Shown here: positions 54,760 to 63,878 of the stretch, in pieces | Layout of the letters: every line of letters starts with the position of its first letter | How positions within the stretch are numbered: position 1 is the first letter of the stretch | Source: an uncultured cyanobacterium | GTDB lineage: Bacteria > Cyanobacteriota > Cyanobacteriia > Thermostichales > Thermostichaceae | Reading direction: 5' to 3' | NCBI GenBank assembly: GCA_937944885.1 | Contig: CALFBB010000016.1 | Span: 1 to 64,000 of the forward strand | DNA: 64,000 nucleotides | Notes under the pieces: model-generated | What the model saw: the letters and a program-made list of their open reading frames with translations, nothing else | Database searches by the model: none | Told to the model about the DNA's origin: nothing | Position numbers and translations under genes: made by a program

Positions 54760-54862
54760 TTTGACGCAAGAAATGGAGATATGAAAGGATGAATCCATTA
54801 GGAACCTGTCCTAGAATACCACCCTCAACCACAAGATAAAGCTATTCTCAATATTTCTTCGC

Positions 54863-55492
54863 CTAAGCTTCAATCTTTCGTAAAATTGCACTGAGATGCT
54901 CGTAATCATCCCGCAACAGAGAGCTTAACTGTCGCCCGGCTTGCAATAACCAGTGGCGATCCCGGTTGAGCATCCGATAGGTCTGGCGGATCACGGCAGC
55001 TACCAACTCATCGGCAGGGATCCCGCTCACCTGCAGCAGCGTGCGCAGAAACTCAAAAGAGCGACAAAACTCGGCTACCTGCGCTTCGGAGCAACGGTAG
55101 ACCGGCTGGTGAATTTGGGGAGGGCGGGGGGGCAGATATTGGTAGATACGCCCTTCGTTGGCAAAACCAAGGATGGCCGAGCGGAAATCGGTACGCAACA
55201 TAGCAAAAATCTGCGGCTGTTGCTCCCGCAGCTCCTGAGTGGATAGCCCAAGGGCTCTAGTGCGGTGAACCGTATCGATGGGGGTAATGGCGGCATAGCA
55301 AACCACCCCGTAGATGATGTTGCCTGTTTCCTCATCCTGCGAGCAGACCCAGCTACCAAGAGCAGGCATGGTAGGGAACGTCAACTGTTCTGGCTGGAAG
55401 CATTGGGCCACAAAGATGGTGGTGTTGGCCTCAACCACCTCCCCTAGAGCAGAAGGCGGTGAAGGAAAAAGTGAAGAAACGGCTGGCATCAT
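54863..55492 (-). CDS. conserved cyanobacterial protein with a HAS-barrel-like N terminus
   Basis: 209 residues from ATG 55492. The first half is beta-rich (VVEANTTIFVAQCFQPEQLT, GSWVCSQDEETGNIIYGVVC), like the HAS barrel of HerA/ATP synthases; the middle contains YAAITPIDTVHRTRALGLST and LPPRPPQIHQPVYRCSEAQV; the end is helical. I recall it as a widespread cyanobacterial conserved protein; function unknown. Confidence 0.65.
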   Translation of the reverse strand: MMPAVSSLFPSPPSALGEVVEANTTIFVAQCFQPEQLTFPTMPALGSWVCSQDEETGNIIYGVVCYAAITPIDTVHRTRALGLSTQELREQQPQIFAMLRTDFRSAILGFANEGRIYQYLPPRPPQIHQPVYRCSEAQVAEFCRSFEFLRTLLQVSGIPADELVAAVIRQTYRMLNRDRHWLLQAGRQLSSLLRDDYEHLSAILRKIEA

Positions 55493-55797
55493 TTTTGCAT
55501 GGGATCCCAACAGCAGGTACGGCTTAGAGGGAAATGGAGTACCTCTAAACTTTAAGACTTGTGAAGAAAAAGTATCAACTTGCCCGGTATTCTGACACTT
55601 CTGCGAAGTTTTTCTGGCATCTCCTTAAAAAAGTCAGCTTCTTTCTGCTGCAAATTGAGGTGTCAGCCCTTTTAAGACCGACAATTGCTAAGAAAGTTAG
55701 CTGCTATTGGTGGGTGTCACGTAATATATTTTTTCACACGTTCCTCGGAAGATTCGCCATCCTAAATATAGGCAGTCGGCGAGTGGAGAAAGAAGAA

Positions 55798-55977
55798 ATG
55801 AACGCCCAGCAACGTAGTCAAATCATCGCTTCTGAGTGGATGATCGACAGTCAAAATCCGGTACACTCCATTTCTCGGCTCAAGCAGCGAGCTACCTATT
55901 CTGATGTGACTCTCTGGTGGTTGGTGGTGCAGCTGAACCTGATGGAGCACACTTCTGCCCACTCAGAGCACTGCTAA
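55798..55977 (+). CDS. small protein, unknown function
   Basis: 59 residues (MNAQQRSQIIASEWMIDSQN and onwards), polar with a short hydrophobic run (DVTLWWLVVQLNLM). GGAGAAAGAAGAA precedes the ATG, a fair ribosome-binding site. The 287 bases before it are AT-rich and otherwise empty. Confidence 0.4.
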   Translation: MNAQQRSQIIASEWMIDSQNPVHSISRLKQRATYSDVTLWWLVVQLNLMEHTSAHSEHC

Positions 55978-56046
55978 AATCTGCCCGATGCTCATCCGTT
56001 CCCTACTGCAAAACCTCTCAGGTTCTAAACCAAACCTTAAAAAGAA

Positions 56047-56104
56047 AGAAGGGCTAAAGTTTGAGCCAGTTGAGCCAGACAACTCCCCAAACAGCAGCCC
56101 TTCT
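56047..56104 (-). terminator. terminator of ndhD
   Basis: AGAAGGGCT (56047-56055) and AGCCCTTCT (56096-56104) pair perfectly over 9 bases; on the minus strand the stem is followed by TTTCTTTTT. It lies 47 bases past the ndhD stop. The loop is long (40 bases) but contains a further short stem (AGTTG/CAACT). Confidence 0.6.
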
Positions 56105-56150
56105 ACAAACAAAAGACAAAGAAAATAGACAGCTAGAAGCAGGGGATCCC

Positions 56151-57734
56151 CTATTTCTCTGTTGGCAGAACCGCCACCTGAGCCGATTGCACTGGCAGGA
56201 AGAAGGGTTGTTGCACAATTTCAGTCGGCAACACACTGCGCACTTGAGAAGCTACTGCCACGGTTGTTACATCGTAGGTTTGGGTAGCCAAGCGCGGGTA
56301 GAGGCCAATGCCGATGATGGGCAACAGCAGACACAGCGCAATGGCCATTTCACGGGGACGTACGTCTCGTAGGTAGCTTTCCACCACCAAGCCTGGATCC
56401 GGCGCACCGTAGAAGATCTGCCGCAGCATCGAGAGCAAGTAAATGGGGGTGATGATGATACCAACCGCTGCTAGCACGGCAATCCCGGCTCGGAAAGCAG
56501 GTGTGTAGGCATCACTGGTGGTCAAACCCAAAAACACCGTCAGTTCACCCACAAATCCACTCATTCCTGGTAGAGCCAAGGAGGCCAAGGATCCGGCTGT
56601 AAACAAAGCAAAGGCTTTCGGCATGTGTTTGGCCAATCCACCCAACTTATCCAGGGCGAGAGTGTGGGTACGCTCGTAGGTAATCCCTGCTAGGAAAAAC
56701 AAGGCTGCTGCGATTAACCCATGGGAGATCATCTGCAGTACCGCCCCGTTGATACCTAACTCCGTGAAAGCAGAAATACCGATCAGCACAAAGCCCATGT
56801 GAGCAATGGAAGAATAAGCCAACCGCCGCTTCAGGTGACTTTCTCCAAAGGCTGCCAGCGCCCCGTAAATGATGTTCACCACACCCAGTACCGCCAGCAC
56901 CGGAGCAAAGTACACATGGGCTTCTGAGAGCATCCCGACGTTCATGCGGATTAGGCCATAGCCCCCCATCTTTAGCAGTACCCCGGCCAGAATCATGGAA
57001 ATGGGCGCAGAGGCTTCACTGTGGGCATCTGGTAGCCAAGTGTGCATCGGGAAGATGGGCAGCTTCACCCCAAAGGCAATGAAAAAAGCAGTGTAGACAA
57101 ACAATTCCAGCGCCAGCGGGTAAGACTTGCTGCTCAACTCGGCCATGTCAAGGCTGAAGCCCTCACCCTGGAAGGCCAGCGCTAGGGATCCCACCAGAAT
57201 AAAGATGGAGGCAGCTGCTGTGTAGAGGATGAACTTGGTTGCTGCGTATTGCCGCTTCGGTCCCCCCCAGATGGAGATGAGCAAGTACACCGGCACCAGC
57301 TCAATCTCCCACATTAAGAAGAAAAGCAGCATGTCCTGCGCCAGAAATACCCCCAACTGGGCGCTGTACATCAACAGCAACAGGAAGAAAAACAGGCGCG
57401 GCTTATTGCTGACATTCCAGGCCGCCAAAGCTGAGAGGGTGGTGATCAATCCCGACAGCACCACTAAGGGTAAAGAAAGACCATCTACCGCCAGCGACCA
57501 GTCAAAGCCGATTTGAGCTACCCAGGCGTAGCGCTCCACCAACTGCAAAGAGAAGTTTTGCAAATCGTAGTGGCGCCCAAAGGCGTAGATCATCAGGCCC
57601 AAATCCAGAACCCCCACGGCGAGGGCATACCAACGCACCCAACGAGTTTGGGGAATGAAAGGGATCCCGCAGGCTGCCACCATTGGCAAGAGCACCAGCG
57701 TTGTCAGCCAAGGGAACTCAAGGGAATTGCTCAT
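56151..57734 (-). CDS. ndhD: NAD(P)H-quinone oxidoreductase subunit 4
   Basis: 527 residues, fourteen predicted membrane helices. [18 protein letters not shown] holds the essential glutamate of proton-pumping Nuo M-type subunits and [20 protein letters not shown] the conserved lysine and histidine. NDH-1 uses ferredoxin-derived electrons to reduce plastoquinone and pump protons in thylakoids. Without ndhF or cup genes next to it, this is more likely the respiratory/cyclic-flow NdhD1 or D2 than the CO2-uptake D3/D4. Confidence 0.95.
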   Translation of the reverse strand: MSNSLEFPWLTTLVLLPMVAACGIPFIPQTRWVRWYALAVGVLDLGLMIYAFGRHYDLQNFSLQLVERYAWVAQIGFDWSLAVDGLSLPLVVLSGLITTLSALAAWNVSNKPRLFFFLLLLMYSAQLGVFLAQDMLLFFLMWEIELVPVYLLISIWGGPKRQYAATKFILYTAAASIFILVGSLALAFQGEGFSLDMAELSSKSYPLALELFVYTAFFIAFGVKLPIFPMHTWLPDAHSEASAPISMILAGVLLKMGGYGLIRMNVGMLSEAHVYFAPVLAVLGVVNIIYGALAAFGESHLKRRLAYSSIAHMGFVLIGISAFTELGINGAVLQMISHGLIAAALFFLAGITYERTHTLALDKLGGLAKHMPKAFALFTAGSLASLALPGMSGFVGELTVFLGLTTSDAYTPAFRAGIAVLAAVGIIITPIYLLSMLRQIFYGAPDPGLVVESYLRDVRPREMAIALCLLLPIIGIGLYPRLATQTYDVTTVAVASQVRSVLPTEIVQQPFFLPVQSAQVAVLPTEK

Positions 57735-58115
57735 GACCAGGAATAAATACTTATGCTCAATACTCCAATTATATGAAGCTATGTAAACAAAAGAAAAGCG
57801 ATATTGACGGAAACGGCTGCGCTATTGCGCGGATTTTAAGAAGGATGTGCTTATGCTAAGCAGTGAGGGATCCCTATCCCTTGCTCCTCAGGGGTAGAGG
57901 GCCAACCGGCCAACCTCGGGGAGGTGTATCGCCTGATCCTAAAAATCCTGGGGGCCAGCCTTCGGTGAAAAGGAAACCCTAGCTGCAGCTGACCTAGAGC
58001 CTCTTTCAGCAGGACAGCCTGCACGGATTCATGCCCTACCCCAGATGGTAACCCTGACAAAAGCCCTGGGCTACCTCAGCAGCAGCAGCTGGGAAAAACT
58101 TGGCCGGCAAGCCAC
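57735..58115. other. spacer between ndhD and pdhA
   Basis: 381 bases. Upstream part must hold the ndhD promoter, though no clear boxes are seen. CTTGGCCGGCAAG near 58098-58110, just after the pdhA stop, is a near-perfect palindrome and might help to terminate pdhA. No gene recognised. Confidence 0.35.
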
Positions 58116-59117
58116 TCACTCGTCTTCTGCAAAAACAAAGCGGTACAGCTCATCCAAGGTAGGCTCCGGGCTATCGAGGGCAAAAGCAACAGCATCTTCA
58201 ACTGTGGCAGCGGTCTCCGCTTGGATGGCTTGAAAGTCCGCTTCGGTCATGAGCTTATGCTCTAGGGCGTAGCGCTCCAGTTGCTTGATGGGATCCCGTT
58301 GCCGCCAGAACTCTTTTTCCTCTGGGCTACGCAACTCATCTGGATCTGCGAGGGAATGTCCCCGAAAGCGGTAGGTAATGCACTCCAGAAGGGTGGGGCC
58401 TTCCCCGGCCCGGGCCCGCGCAATCGCCTGTTGGGCTGCTTCTCGCACCGCCAGCACATCCATACCATCAATTTGATAGCCGGGCATCCCAAAAGCTGGG
58501 CCCTTGCGGTAAATGTCGGTCTCGGAGGTGGCGCGCTCATGGGCCATGCCAATTGCCCAGAAGTTGTTCTCCACCACATACACAATCGGCAACTTCCAGA
58601 GGGCAGCCATGTTCAAGCACTCGTAAAACTGGCCGTTGTTACAAGCCCCATCCCCGAAGAAGCAGGCGGTCACCTGGTCGGTACCGCGGTACTTAGCCGA
58701 AAAGGCCGCTCCCGTGGCCACCGGGATCCCTTCGGCAACAAAAGCGTAGCCGCCGAGGAAGTTATGTTCTGCTGAGAACAGGTGCATCGAGCCGCCGCGC
58801 CCCTTGCTGCAACCGGTTGCTTTCCCGAAAAGCTCTGCCATCACCGCCCGCGCCGGGATCCCTGTGCTGAGGGCATGCACATGGTCCCGATAGGTGCTGC
58901 ACACATAGTCAGTGGGTTTCAGAGCCTTGATCACCCCGGTGGAAACTGCCTCCTGGCCGTTGTAGAGATGCACAAAGCCAAACATCTTGCCCTTGTAGTA
59001 CATCTCAGCACACTTGTCCTCAAAAAGACGGCCTAGCATCATATCCTGGTAGAGCATGCGAGCTTCTTCGGCAGAAATGCGAGTCGTAGCGGAAGGGGGG
59101 GTAAGTTCCTGAACCAT
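58116..59117 (-). CDS. pdhA: pyruvate dehydrogenase E1 component, alpha subunit
   Basis: 333 residues. Thiamine-diphosphate motif [20 protein letters not shown], then [20 protein letters not shown] and the phosphorylation-loop equivalent [17 protein letters not shown]. With E1 beta (not in the window) it decarboxylates pyruvate and acetylates E2 lipoyl groups. A dispersed pdh gene set is typical of cyanobacteria. Confidence 0.96.
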   Translation of the reverse strand: MVQELTPPSATTRISAEEARMLYQDMMLGRLFEDKCAEMYYKGKMFGFVHLYNGQEAVSTGVIKALKPTDYVCSTYRDHVHALSTGIPARAVMAELFGKATGCSKGRGGSMHLFSAEHNFLGGYAFVAEGIPVATGAAFSAKYRGTDQVTACFFGDGACNNGQFYECLNMAALWKLPIVYVVENNFWAIGMAHERATSETDIYRKGPAFGMPGYQIDGMDVLAVREAAQQAIARARAGEGPTLLECITYRFRGHSLADPDELRSPEEKEFWRQRDPIKQLERYALEHKLMTEADFQAIQAETAATVEDAVAFALDSPEPTLDELYRFVFAEDE

Positions 59118-59380
59118 GCTGGAAAAGGACCAAGGGTGACAAATCTTTGCAGTCCATCAATTATCACATGCCCTGGCCAGATTGCAGCCTTGCTGAGGGA
59201 TCCCCTTCCCAGCAGGATACATGAGGACGCCTAAGAAGGTTAAACTGAGAGGCTAAGGCAAAAGGCTTTTCCATCGCAGCAACGGTACAGCTTTTCCCGA
59301 CTCTATGGAGGATCTGAGGCAGCCTGGAATCCTTAAAGGCCTACGGCTCACTAGCGCCAACAGACAAGGAATGAGCCCCT

Positions 59381-59545
59381 ATGAACCGCAGTAGAGATCG
59401 CTGGAAAAAGCTGTATCCAGAAAGTGATGCAACTGATGAAGCAGGGATCCTGGTCAGAGTCTATTTCCCCTCTGACAATTCTGGTTCAGAATCCGAGCAT
59501 GCTCTGAGCGGTGGTCAGCAGATTCGCGTGACCGGATGCGCATGA
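59381..59545 (+). CDS. possible 54-residue leader gene overlapping cdsA
   Basis: MNRSRDRWKKLYPESDATDE then GILVRVYFPSDNS; polar and soluble. Its TGA overlaps a cdsA ATG in ATGA form (59542-59545), a classic sign of translational coupling. There is no strong ribosome-binding site at 59381 and I know no family, so it may be a chance frame. Confidence 0.35.
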   Translation: MNRSRDRWKKLYPESDATDEAGILVRVYFPSDNSGSESEHALSGGQQIRVTGCA

Positions 59546-60357
59546 TGGCAGCACGTTGGGCCAGTGGCTTTGCGGTAATGTTGTTTGCCCTGATGGTCAC
59601 CCTGCTGGGAGGTTGGTATTTCACAGCAGCAATTGCGCTGATTATTTTCTTGGCCCAGTTGGAGTTTTTCCGCCTCGTTCAAGCCAAGGGGAATGCCCCG
59701 GCCATGCGCACCACCATGTTCTCCAGCCAAATTCTGGTGATTTTGCAGCAGGTGAAACCGGAATGGACCAGCCCTGGATTTATTGTGGCGGGATCCGTCA
59801 TCTGCTTTTATCTGCTTTTCAAACCTAAGGTGGCTACCATTGCCGATATTGCCACTTCCATCTTGGGATTGTTTTACTGTGCTCTGTTGCCGAGTTTTTG
59901 GATCCGGGTCAGGGCTTTACCCCCCTCAGAGGGAATTGGGGAGGGCCTACGCATTACTCTCCTGGCTATCGGCTGTGTGATTGCTGCCGATGTGGGGGCT
60001 TACCTCTGGGGTCGTGCTTTTGGACGAACCAAACTGTCTATCCTCAGCCCCAAAAAAACAGTAGAAGGGGCGGTGGCCGGGATTGCTGCTAGCACAACCC
60101 TGGCAGTGGTGGGGGCCTACTACTTGGGCTGGCCCTGGAGCTGGCTGAGTGGTGGGATCCTGGGGTTTTTGATCGGGCTGACCAGCCTGCTAGGCGACCT
60201 AACAGAATCTTTGATGAAACGGGATGCCGGGGTGAAAGATTCTGGGGATCTCATCCCCGGCCATGGCGGCATTCTGGATCGGGGGGATAGCTACGTCTTT
60301 ACAGCACCGTTGGTGTTTTATTGCATGCAGCTGCTCAGCGCTTACTCTGGAAACTAG
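59536..60357 (+). CDS. cdsA: phosphatidate cytidylyltransferase (CDP-diglyceride synthase)
   Basis: 273 residues (271 if ATG 59542 is used). Multi-pass membrane protein from its first helix (WASGFAVMLFALMVTLLGGW) on. The CdsA signature is KDSGDLIPGHGGILDRGDSY near the C terminus, preceded by LSPKKTVEGAVAGI. Makes CDP-diacylglycerol from phosphatidic acid and CTP for phosphatidylglycerol synthesis. Confidence 0.93.
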   Translation: MRMMAARWASGFAVMLFALMVTLLGGWYFTAAIALIIFLAQLEFFRLVQAKGNAPAMRTTMFSSQILVILQQVKPEWTSPGFIVAGSVICFYLLFKPKVATIADIATSILGLFYCALLPSFWIRVRALPPSEGIGEGLRITLLAIGCVIAADVGAYLWGRAFGRTKLSILSPKKTVEGAVAGIAASTTLAVVGAYYLGWPWSWLSGGILGFLIGLTSLLGDLTESLMKRDAGVKDSGDLIPGHGGILDRGDSYVFTAPLVFYCMQLLSAYSGN

Positions 60358-60487
60358 CAAAAAACCCTACCCCATCTGCCGTCATACACATCAGGTTCGC
60401 AGCATATCCATAGCAAAATTTGCAAGTAAGATAAAAAGAGAGCTTTCAGCTTCAATAATCACCCTAAGTTTAGCTGGAAAGGGGGCT

Positions 60488-60562
60488 TTTTAAGCTGTTT
60501 TATTATTTTAAGCTGTTTTATTCTTTTATTCTATTAACAGAATGATTCTAACAGAATGATTC
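60488..60562 (+). repeat. two adjacent tandem duplications upstream of the CARF gene
   Basis: TTTTAAGCTGTTTTATT recurs with an 18-base period (60488-60504 and 60506-60522), and TAACAGAATGATTC recurs with a 14-base period (60535-60548 and 60549-60562). The stretch is very AT-rich and ends 14 bases before the ATG, whose ribosome-binding site AGGAG lies 4 bases upstream. It probably contains the promoter. Confidence 0.8.
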
Positions 60563-60576
60563 ACTTTAGGAGTTGA

Positions 60577-61671
60577 ATGGTGCAACCCGTTTTGATGGTG
60601 TCCTCGTGTGGCACCAGTACTTTGACCTTTAACGTTAATGAGGATTTGCGCAAGCTATTGAATACCACTGCTAATGCCAAAGAGACTGACTTGAATCCTC
60701 AAGAGCGGCAGCAGGTTCAGGCTCATATCGAGGGACGGCGGCAAATGATCTTGGCTGCTCCTCCCCATCAGGTAGTCAAGCTCAGTGCAGAGCTAAACGG
60801 GATCCTGACCTATTTTGATCATCAGTTGCCCGGCCCCCCCTCGGAGCATATTCTGCTTGCTACTGATACTTTCCAGGGGCAGGCTACAGCTCAGATCGTT
60901 TTGAGTTGGCTACAGCAGCAGGGAGTAGCAGGGCGGGTAGAGCGGATCACGGATATGAGTGTCAGGACCTTGGATGAGTTTCGCCTCAGCATGGGAGCTT
61001 TGGTGGAGTGGGGGGAGCAGACCTTAAGCAGCTACCAAAAGCAAGGTTTTCGGGTGGTGTTTAACCTGACTGGGGGATTCAAGAGCACCAATGGTTTTTT
61101 GCAGGCGATGGGGATGTTTTATGCGGATGAATGTGTCTATATCTTTCAGGAATCCTCAGAGTTGTTGCGGATCCCTCGCCTGCCTCTGAAGCTGGATCCC
61201 GATGGCGTGGTGGGGGAACATATGCAGACTTTTCGGCGGTTGGCTCAGGGGTACAATCTGGCGGTGACGGAGTGTGCCGGGATTCCGGAGACTTTGTTAT
61301 ATGAGGTGGAGGGGCAGGTAACCCTGTCGGAGTGGGGGCGACTGGTATGGGAACGGTGCCACGAGATCTATTACAAGAAACGGGTTTGGGATCCCGTGAG
61401 TGCCAAGGTGCGGTTGAATCCAGAGTTTATCAGAGAGGCAGAGAATCTTGGGCCGGACAGACTGGCCCTGGTGAATCGACAGTTGGATAGGTTGGGACGC
61501 TGCCTGGAGTCTGATCAGACTTACAACCCCCGCTCGCTGCATTTTCATAAGGTGGAGGGCTACGAAGATTGGTATGAGTGCTATGCCTGGAGCGATCTGG
61601 ATGCAAGGCGGATCTATGGTCGCTTTCGGGATGGGGTGTTTGAGGTGGAGCGGTTGGGGCAGCATTTGTGA
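60577..61671 (+). CDS. CARF-domain CRISPR accessory protein with RelE-like C terminus
   Basis: 364 residues. The N-terminal CARF domain (about 1-205) belongs to the APE2256/Csm6-like group: VLMVSSCGTSTLTF with the G-T-S loop at 12-14, and RVVFNLTGGFKSTNGFLQAM at 159-178 plus FYADECVYIFQESSELLRIP, which shape the cyclic-oligoadenylate pocket. A helical linker (TLSEWGRLVWERCHEI) follows. Residues 275-364 look like a RelE/ParE fold: RSLHFHKVEG, ECYAWSDLDARRIYGRF, DGVFEVERLGQHL. RelE toxins cut mRNA in the ribosome, and CARF-RelE fusions have been catalogued. No Cas10 is in the window. Confidence 0.8.
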   Translation: MVQPVLMVSSCGTSTLTFNVNEDLRKLLNTTANAKETDLNPQERQQVQAHIEGRRQMILAAPPHQVVKLSAELNGILTYFDHQLPGPPSEHILLATDTFQGQATAQIVLSWLQQQGVAGRVERITDMSVRTLDEFRLSMGALVEWGEQTLSSYQKQGFRVVFNLTGGFKSTNGFLQAMGMFYADECVYIFQESSELLRIPRLPLKLDPDGVVGEHMQTFRRLAQGYNLAVTECAGIPETLLYEVEGQVTLSEWGRLVWERCHEIYYKKRVWDPVSAKVRLNPEFIREAENLGPDRLALVNRQLDRLGRCLESDQTYNPRSLHFHKVEGYEDWYECYAWSDLDARRIYGRFRDGVFEVERLGQHL

Positions 61672-61678
61672 TGTTTGA

Positions 61679-62060
61679 TTGACACTCCCACGCCTGAAGG
61701 CAGTGGGATTCTTGGTTCAGCGAGTCCACTTACCAGAGTTGGTTTCCCTCCTCTGCCAGAGATGGTGCTCTCCCCAAGCGTTTTACCCCATTTCAGAGGC
61801 CAGTTTCGACGTGCCCCGCCGTACTGTAGAAAACCCAAAACTAGGATCTCTGTGCTTGATGCTTGAAGTTTTTACCTGTGCAAGCCTTCCTGCACAGAAC
61901 CCCATAACTTCAATTTTCAAGGTGCGCTGCCTTGCGGCGACTGGGTTTTTTAAGTGGTTGATTACCCTAGCCACTAATACAATTTTACCAGAAACTGCGG
62001 CTAAAGCCGCAGGGCCCTACATTCCACGCTTGAAAGACGTGGGCTTTGCTTGCATCACTG
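61679..62060 (-). mobile_element. internally deleted IS200/IS605-family element
   Basis: The right end on the minus strand matches what I know of cyanobacterial IS605 ends: GGGAAACCAACTCTGGTAAG, CTGAACCAAGAATCCC, then a CCCAC...GTGGG hairpin and GTGTCAATC. The frame RGGKPTLVSGLAEPRIP, a common TnpB C-terminal tail, is kept. The left end (62021-62045) has a CCACG...CGTGG hairpin, and TGCGGCTAAAGCCGCA forms another. tnpA and nearly all of tnpB are missing. The kept segment includes where TnpB guide RNA (omega RNA) is normally made. Confidence 0.65.
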
Positions 62061-62102
62061 TAACTTGCAACCGTTCCAGAAAACAGCTGAAACAACCTAT
62101 CC

Positions 62103-62257
62103 CCGTTGATCCACTCGTTCGCGTAGCGGTGCGTAGCACTCTGTCTTACTACATAAGGGTTTCAGACCCCTCCTCAAGCTCCCATTTTTACCAAGTTGGC
62201 CGCCCCCTCACCAATGGCCCTTGCCTCCCTTGCCCTGACTGGGTTTTAATGGAGGCT
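62103..62257 (+). promoter_or_regulatory. CRISPR leader B (second repeat family)
   Basis: 155 bases nearly identical to leader A, including the doubled GCGTAGC and the final GGTTTTAATGGAGGCT just before the first repeat. Confidence 0.8.
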
Positions 62258-62366
62258 GTCCCCACTCTGTGGGGATCCCTATAAATTGGAAACCAGTGCT
62301 TCTCCGGTAGCTTCTCGCACGATTTGGCCGGTCCCCACTCTGTGGGGATTCTTATAAATTGGAAAC
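62258..62366 (+). CRISPR. short CRISPR array B, two repeats plus decayed distal copies
   Basis: Repeat 62258-62293 is identical to the array A repeat; after a 37-base spacer the copy at 62331-62366 has two changes (ATTCTT for ATCCCT). At 62501-62536 a third copy matches 26 of 36 bases (GGGATCCCTATAA intact), after a 134-base gap that may hide another lost repeat near 62431-62466 (CATAACTCGAAAG). The single good spacer is open on the minus strand (GQIVREATGEAL). Direction right, from leader B; decay rises away from the leader. Confidence 0.92.
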
Positions 62367-62554
62367 TTGTCAACATCTTCAAGTTGCAAAGCCCTGGTCA
62401 GAAAGCGAACAGAGCGAGGGCTGACTCCCTCGTCAAAATAAATCAAAAGATTCATAACTCGAAAGTTTATTCTAAGAATCTACCAGCCTCAAAGGGAGTT
62501 ATCTCTACTTTGCAGGGATCCCTATAACTCGGCAAAGGACAGCCTCTTGACAAT

Positions 62555-62627
<73 letters not shown>

Positions 62628-62734
62628 TTAAGCAACCAGTCTTAACATCATACCAGAGCAAGGTAAGCTTACACGAGTCTTTTGTCAGGGGCAGACGCCA
62701 GGTCTGAGGGGCAGGCCCACCTTGAGGACAGGTT

Positions 62735-63829
62735 TCAGTACCCTTGCAAAACCGGAATCCTCTCATTGGGGTTAGCTTGAGGCTGGGCTGGGCTCTGTTG
62801 CAGTTGCCGGATTAGCTCTGGTACCACCTGATAGAGATCCCCAACAATGCCGTAATGGGCAAACTTGAAGATGGGGGCAGAGCTATCTTTGTTGATGGCA
62901 ACGATGGTTTGGGATTTATCCATGCCCACGCGGTGTTGAATTGCCCCAGAAATTCCACAGGCGATATAGAGGCGTGGGCGGACAGTTTTGCCGGTTTGAC
63001 CCACCTGGTGATCATAGGGGATCCAACCGGAATCCACCGCCTTACGGGAGGAACCGACAGCGCTATTGGGAAAACAAGCTGCAAGCTGCCGTATCAAGTC
63101 AAATCCATCGGGTGAACCCAGCCCGTAACCTCCAGAAACAATCACCTCCGCCCGCGCCAAATCTACCGCTTGAGAAAGATTGCGCACCGTCTCCACGATT
63201 TGCAAACTCAAATCACAGGGATCCAGTTGAACCGGCACCTGAAACACTTCACCCCGCCGGGATCCATCCCAAGGCAAAGGTACCATCACTCCTGGGCGCA
63301 CCGTAGCCATTTGGGGGGTTTTCCAGGGGCCAAGAATACGGGCTTTCAGGGATTCTCCAAAGCTAGGCCGAATTGCATACAAGCAATCGGAGAAGAAACC
63401 GGATTTACTGGGATCCTTGCTGTTGGAATACTCAAAAGGGCCGATATCCAGCTCGGTGCAATCGGCGGTCAGGCCGGTTTCCAGGTGAGCCGCCAAACGC
63501 GGCGCCAAATCCCGACCGGTGGTGGTGGATCCCAGCAAAATGATATGGGGAGGCTGTGGCCAGCTTTTGATCAAATCAATCATCACCCGGCGATAGGGCA
63601 AGGTGCGGTATTGAGCCAGTTCGGGATGATCCGCCAGAAAGACTTCATCGGCTCCATGGCCAATCAGAATAGGGGGCAGATGGGCAATAGCGGATCCCAG
63701 CACCACTGCGCTTAGGGTACCCTCCAACTTATCGGCCAGGGTACGACCTGCACCCAATAGCTCCAGAGCAATCGGCTGCAATTCTCCATCAATCTGTTCG
63801 GCGAAAATCAAAACCCGCTTCTGAACCAT
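62735..63829 (-). CDS. etfA: electron transfer flavoprotein subunit alpha (EtfA/FixB)
   Basis: 364 residues. The C-terminal FAD domain shows VIVSGGYGLGSPDGFDLIRQ, GSSRKAVDSGWIPYDHQVGQTGKTV and LYIACGISGAIQHRVGM; the N-terminal domain starts VLIFAEQIDGELQPIALELL. Pairs with EtfB upstream in the same direction to carry electrons between dehydrogenases and a quinone oxidoreductase, or in a FixAB bifurcating complex supplying nitrogenase in diazotrophs. No fixC or fixX is visible, so the route is undecided. Confidence 0.93.
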   Translation of the reverse strand: MVQKRVLIFAEQIDGELQPIALELLGAGRTLADKLEGTLSAVVLGSAIAHLPPILIGHGADEVFLADHPELAQYRTLPYRRVMIDLIKSWPQPPHIILLGSTTTGRDLAPRLAAHLETGLTADCTELDIGPFEYSNSKDPSKSGFFSDCLYAIRPSFGESLKARILGPWKTPQMATVRPGVMVPLPWDGSRRGEVFQVPVQLDPCDLSLQIVETVRNLSQAVDLARAEVIVSGGYGLGSPDGFDLIRQLAACFPNSAVGSSRKAVDSGWIPYDHQVGQTGKTVRPRLYIACGISGAIQHRVGMDKSQTIVAINKDSSAPIFKFAHYGIVGDLYQVVPELIRQLQQSPAQPQANPNERIPVLQGY

Positions 63830-63878
63830 ACCCCTTCCCCTAGATGGATATTGAGCTGAATAACTGTGAAGTTTGCAA

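Noticed and set aside
62101-62260. Leader B as part of a transposon end
   Set aside because: Its match to leader A ends exactly at the CRISPR repeat and extends on neither side to the IS605 remnant; CRISPR leader is the simpler reading.
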